Below are positions 61,621-64,000 of a DNA stretch of 64,000 nt, one piece after another; positions within the stretch are counted from its first letter, which is position 1; every line of letters begins with the position of its first letter. Both the position numbers and the translations under genes were made by a program. Below the pieces are notes generated by a model. That model had not been told where the DNA came from, did no database searches, and worked only from the letters and a program-made list of their open reading frames with translations. This DNA comes from Acidovorax sp. (lineage in GTDB: Bacteria > Pseudomonadota > Gammaproteobacteria > Burkholderiales > Burkholderiaceae_C), in NCBI GenBank assembly GCA_031277855.1, contig JAITLO010000032.1, positions 186,001 to 250,000 of the forward strand, written 5' to 3'.

Positions 61621-61649
61621 ATTATAACTTCATTGCATATTTTTTGCAA
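61621..61649 (-). promoter_or_regulatory. Near-consensus sigma70 promoter
   Basis: Minus strand TTGCAA (61649-61644), 17-bp spacer, TATAAT (61626-61621). It points away from the methyltransferase into the candidate small RNA. CATTGCAT and TTTTTTGCAA in it recur in the promoter region at 60185-60210. Confidence 0.8.
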
Positions 61650-61858
61650 GCCATACCATTTTTCAATCTATACACCTGCACCCCATACGGGCGCAAATCC
61701 AGCCATAAAAACCGATTGCAGAAGTTATTCGGCCTGTATCGATTGCGCTTCGAAACGGCGTCATCGGCAATGCCGCACTGCAGCGCAAGCAGCGGCATTC
61801 CGGTCCATACTGCGCGGCTGGCGGCGCCATGGTGGCGCTCCGGCAAAGAGGAGCAGGC

Positions 61859-62470
61859 GTGCAATCAGCCCAGGGCGAATGGTTTGACGAGGCGTATTAC
61901 CAGCGCTTTTATTTCGACAAGAAAACCAGTGTCATCGACCCCGCCCACGCACAGCGCCTGGGCGCTTTTGTCTGCTCCTATCTGTCTTATCTGCGCGTGC
62001 CCGTGCACCGCGTGCTGGACATGGGCTGCGGCATAGGACTGTGGCGCGAGGCTGTGGCCCAGCACTTTCCCGGTGCCCAGTACCAGGGCGTGGAGTTCAG
62101 CGACTATCTGTGCCAGCGCTACGGCTGGGCACAGGGCTCGGTGGTGGACTGGCAACCCGCAGATGGCCAGCCTTTTGACCTGGTGATCTGCCAAGGCGTG
62201 CTGCCCTACCTCAGCCCTGCCGACCTCAAGCTGGCCCTGGCCAACCTGGGGCGCTTGACACGTGGCGGGCTCTACATCGAGGCTGTGGCGCGCGAAGACT
62301 ATGAGCGCGACATCATCGACGACGAGCTGACCGACCCACGCCTGCACCGCCACCGCGCCGCACTCTACCGCCGTGGCCTGGAGCCCTATTGCAAGGAGCT
62401 GGGCGGCGGCGTGTGGCTGAGCCGCCGGGCCGACCTGCCCCTGTTTGAGCTGGAGTGTCTGGGGGGCTGA
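61859..62470 (+). CDS. Class I SAM-dependent methyltransferase
   Basis: 203 residues. Motif I VLDMGCGIGLWREAV (around residue 54), acidic motif QYQGVEFSDYL, then FDLVICQGVLPYLSPADLKL. GTG at 61859 preferred: AAAGAGGAG ends 6 bases before it; an ATG at 61829 lacks this. Substrate unknown. An AATGCCGC/GCGGCATT hairpin lies upstream (61769-61799). Confidence 0.87.
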   Translation: MQSAQGEWFDEAYYQRFYFDKKTSVIDPAHAQRLGAFVCSYLSYLRVPVHRVLDMGCGIGLWREAVAQHFPGAQYQGVEFSDYLCQRYGWAQGSVVDWQPADGQPFDLVICQGVLPYLSPADLKLALANLGRLTRGGLYIEAVAREDYERDIIDDELTDPRLHRHRAALYRRGLEPYCKELGGGVWLSRRADLPLFELECLGG

Positions 62471-62514
62471 TGCCCTACAGTCGCCCCCAGGATCAAGCTA
62501 CAAAGAAGTCCACC

Positions 62515-63282
62515 ATGCCCCTCTCAACCCGCCCTGCCATTGGTGCAGGACTGCTGGCCTGCACCCTGCTGCTGAGCGCATGCAAGCCGTCCACGCCAAC
62601 ACCGGCAGCACTGCCTGCCGCGATTGCCCCCTCTGACAACAACGCAACACCCACGGTTGCCGCCTCTCGCGTGGTGGACCAGCTGTTCCAGGCAAACACC
62701 ATAGGCATGCGTCTGGCTGCGGTGAACCAACTGGCCGGCCCTGCCCTGCACTCCGAGCAGCATCGTCACCAATACCGCGTCGATGGCTGCGAGCTGACGC
62801 TGCGCACCGACGATGCCGACCACACGGTGCAGGCCGTGGAAGTGGCCATTACCTCCAGTTGCCCGCTCTCTCTGCAGCCCCTGCTCAGAGACTATGCGGG
62901 CGAGCCCCCTGCGCAACTGCAGGCGCTGCGCTTTGGCCGCTTTGCCGAGATGCTGTCCGGCGCCAGCTACTACGCGGACTGCCTGAGCGCCTGCAATGCA
63001 GCCGATCCTGTGGTCACGCTGTATGTCGAAGGCCCACGTGCACTGCATTCGCTGGAGTTTGCCGTCGAGGTGCCGCTGGTGGACGATGCGCCCCTGAACG
63101 CAGCCGAGCAGTGGCGCAAGGCCATGGAAGCGGCCGAGTCCGAAACCTATGTGCTGGACAACCGCTTCAACTGCGAACCCCAGCGCTTTGATGCCGTGGT
63201 GGCCCCGGCCTTTGCCCCCCTCAAGCCCGCCACCTTCATCTTCGGGCGTGGGCTGGGCTACGGCAGCGACGACTGCAGTTGA
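62515..63282 (+). CDS. Hypothetical lipoprotein
   Basis: 255 residues. Signal peptide with lipobox LLLSAC (cysteine near residue 23) and a Pro/Thr/Ala-rich linker, then a globular part with several paired cysteines (RVDGCELTLRTDD, TSSCPLSL, YADCLSACNA). Probably anchored in the outer membrane facing the periplasm. Not otherwise recognised. Starts 44 bases after the methyltransferase stop. Confidence 0.78.
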   Translation: MPLSTRPAIGAGLLACTLLLSACKPSTPTPAALPAAIAPSDNNATPTVAASRVVDQLFQANTIGMRLAAVNQLAGPALHSEQHRHQYRVDGCELTLRTDDADHTVQAVEVAITSSCPLSLQPLLRDYAGEPPAQLQALRFGRFAEMLSGASYYADCLSACNAADPVVTLYVEGPRALHSLEFAVEVPLVDDAPLNAAEQWRKAMEAAESETYVLDNRFNCEPQRFDAVVAPAFAPLKPATFIFGRGLGYGSDDCS

Positions 63283-63363
63283 TGCCCGGGCGGGGGCCTG
63301 CTGCCCCATACCCCCATGCCCATGCACGGCGCTTGGCATGGCATTGCGTGGACAATCGCGGCC

Positions 63364-64000
63364 GTGCCTTTCTCAACCGCCTCCTCCGCATCCACCGCAG
63401 CCAGCACTGCCACGCCTGCAGCCTTGCCGCCTCATGCCGTCTCGCTTTTGCGCACGGCACGCCTGGCGCGCAGCACCCGGCCATTTCTGGCCCGGGGCGG
63501 CCCCAAGGGTGAGCGCTGCGAGGGCTGCCGGCTGCGCCCCAGCCACTGCATCTGCGCGCTGCGCCCTCATCTGCCCACCCAGGCAGGCTTTTGCCTGCTG
63601 ATGCATGACGCCGAGCCGCTCAAGCCCAGCAACACCGGCTGGCTGATTGCCGATGTGGTGCAAACCACCCATGCCTTTGGCTGGAGCCGCACCGAGGTCG
63701 ACCCGGCCTTGCTGGCCCTGCTGGCCGATCCGCAGTGGCAGCCCTATGTGGTGTTTCCCAGCGAGTATGTGCAGCCGCCCGAGCGTGCGGTACACAGCGT
63801 GCAACCCACAGCGACCGCGGCAGGCCCCAAGCCCCTGTTTATCTTGCTGGATGCGACCTGGTCCGAGGCGCGCAAGATGTTCCGCAAAAGCCCGTACCTA
63901 GACCGCTTTCCGGTACTGGGCCTGCAGCCCGAGCAGATCAGCCGCTACCGGCTGCGCCGTTCCCAGCGCGACGACCATTTCTGCACCAGCGAGGTCGCAG
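63364..64000 (+). CDS. DTW-domain tRNA-uridine aminocarboxypropyltransferase (second copy), 3' end cut by window
   Basis: Open to the window end, 212 codons visible. CEGCRLRPSHCICALRP gives the cysteine signature, FCLLMHDAEPLKPSNTGWLI follows, and the DTW motif reads LDATWSEARKMFRKSPYLDR. Arrangement is that of E. coli TapT/YfiP (acp3U47 in tRNA). GTG at 63364 is chosen; an in-frame ATG at 63316 would add 16 residues. Shares family with 32435-33118. Confidence 0.85.
   Translation, partial: MPFSTASSASTAASTATPAALPPHAVSLLRTARLARSTRPFLARGGPKGERCEGCRLRPSHCICALRPHLPTQAGFCLLMHDAEPLKPSNTGWLIADVVQTTHAFGWSRTEVDPALLALLADPQWQPYVVFPSEYVQPPERAVHSVQPTATAAGPKPLFILLDATWSEARKMFRKSPYLDRFPVLGLQPEQISRYRLRRSQRDDHFCTSEVA

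Noticed and set aside
61476-62036. Plus-strand ORF across the small transcription unit into the methyltransferase gene region
   Set aside because: No ribosome binding site, no domain, and out of frame with the methyltransferase.
1-64000. tRNA/rRNA genes, CRISPR arrays, prophage or intact insertion sequences
   Set aside because: Looked for TTCGAAT-type T-loops, regularly spaced repeats, and transposase or integrase motifs; none convincing.

Overview
The window is high-GC DNA from a member of the Comamonadaceae (beta-proteobacteria), most likely Comamonas or a close relative. This rests on the protein families, on the anthranilate route of tryptophan breakdown, on Bug-type periplasmic binding proteins, on Omp32-like porins, and on a family of dispersed GC-rich intergenic repeats. 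No rRNA, tRNA, CRISPR array, complete insertion sequence or prophage was seen. It reads as ordinary chromosome with a few accessory patches.

Layout. 1-2 kb: end of argD, then argF. 2.4-6.1 kb: a feoA-feoB iron(II) import operon with a small Cys-rich membrane protein, flanked on both sides by paralogous Cys-cluster (YkgJ) proteins and headed by a Fur-box-like site. 6.2-7.8 kb: a LysE-type exporter overlapping an AraC regulator. 7.8-16.6 kb: a tryptophan/kynurenine degradation region (permease, phytase-like esterase, kynB, kynU, AsnC-type regulator, second permease, second kynU). The two kynU genes are patchwork-identical. kynA lies apart at 22.7 kb. 16.7-22.6 kb: DEDDh exonuclease, lactate-permease-family transporter with divergent XRE-cupin regulator, MerR plus carboxymuconolactone-decarboxylase-like pair, and an ada-alkA alkylation repair pair. 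24-27 kb: an orphan DUF4123 protein, an MFS transporter and a VOC protein. 27.5-31.8 kb: bioB-bioA-bioD-bioF. 32-36.3 kb: CHM isomerase, DTW protein, MASE1-GGDEF diguanylate cyclase, DUF4148 and a Crp-family regulator. 36.5-46.3 kb: a porin, panB-panC, then three tandem porin paralogues with AT-richer leaders followed by an exported GH31 glycosidase. 46.3-50.8 kb: two unrecognised proteins and an amino-acid ABC transporter lacking its ATPase. 51-57.6 kb: DUF1254/1214 protein, MaoC hydratase, lysR/lysA, M20 peptidase and aldo/keto reductase. 57.8-61.2 kb: a Bug binding protein plus M20 carboxypeptidase operon divergent from an RpiR regulator. 61.4-64 kb: a candidate small RNA, a methyltransferase, a lipoprotein and a second DTW protein cut by the window end.

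How genes work together: kynA, kynB and kynU convert tryptophan to anthranilate and alanine, and the two APC permeases probably bring in the amino acid. bioBADF gives the last biotin steps; panBC makes pantothenate; argDF and lysA make arginine and lysine. The least explained parts are the porin triplication with GH31, a branched RNA-like fold upstream of the first ykgJ, terminator-like hairpins touching the kynB and ABC-permease starts, and a promoter-to-terminator unit of about 160 nt at 61.5 kb. All calls are from reading the sequence; no database search was run.
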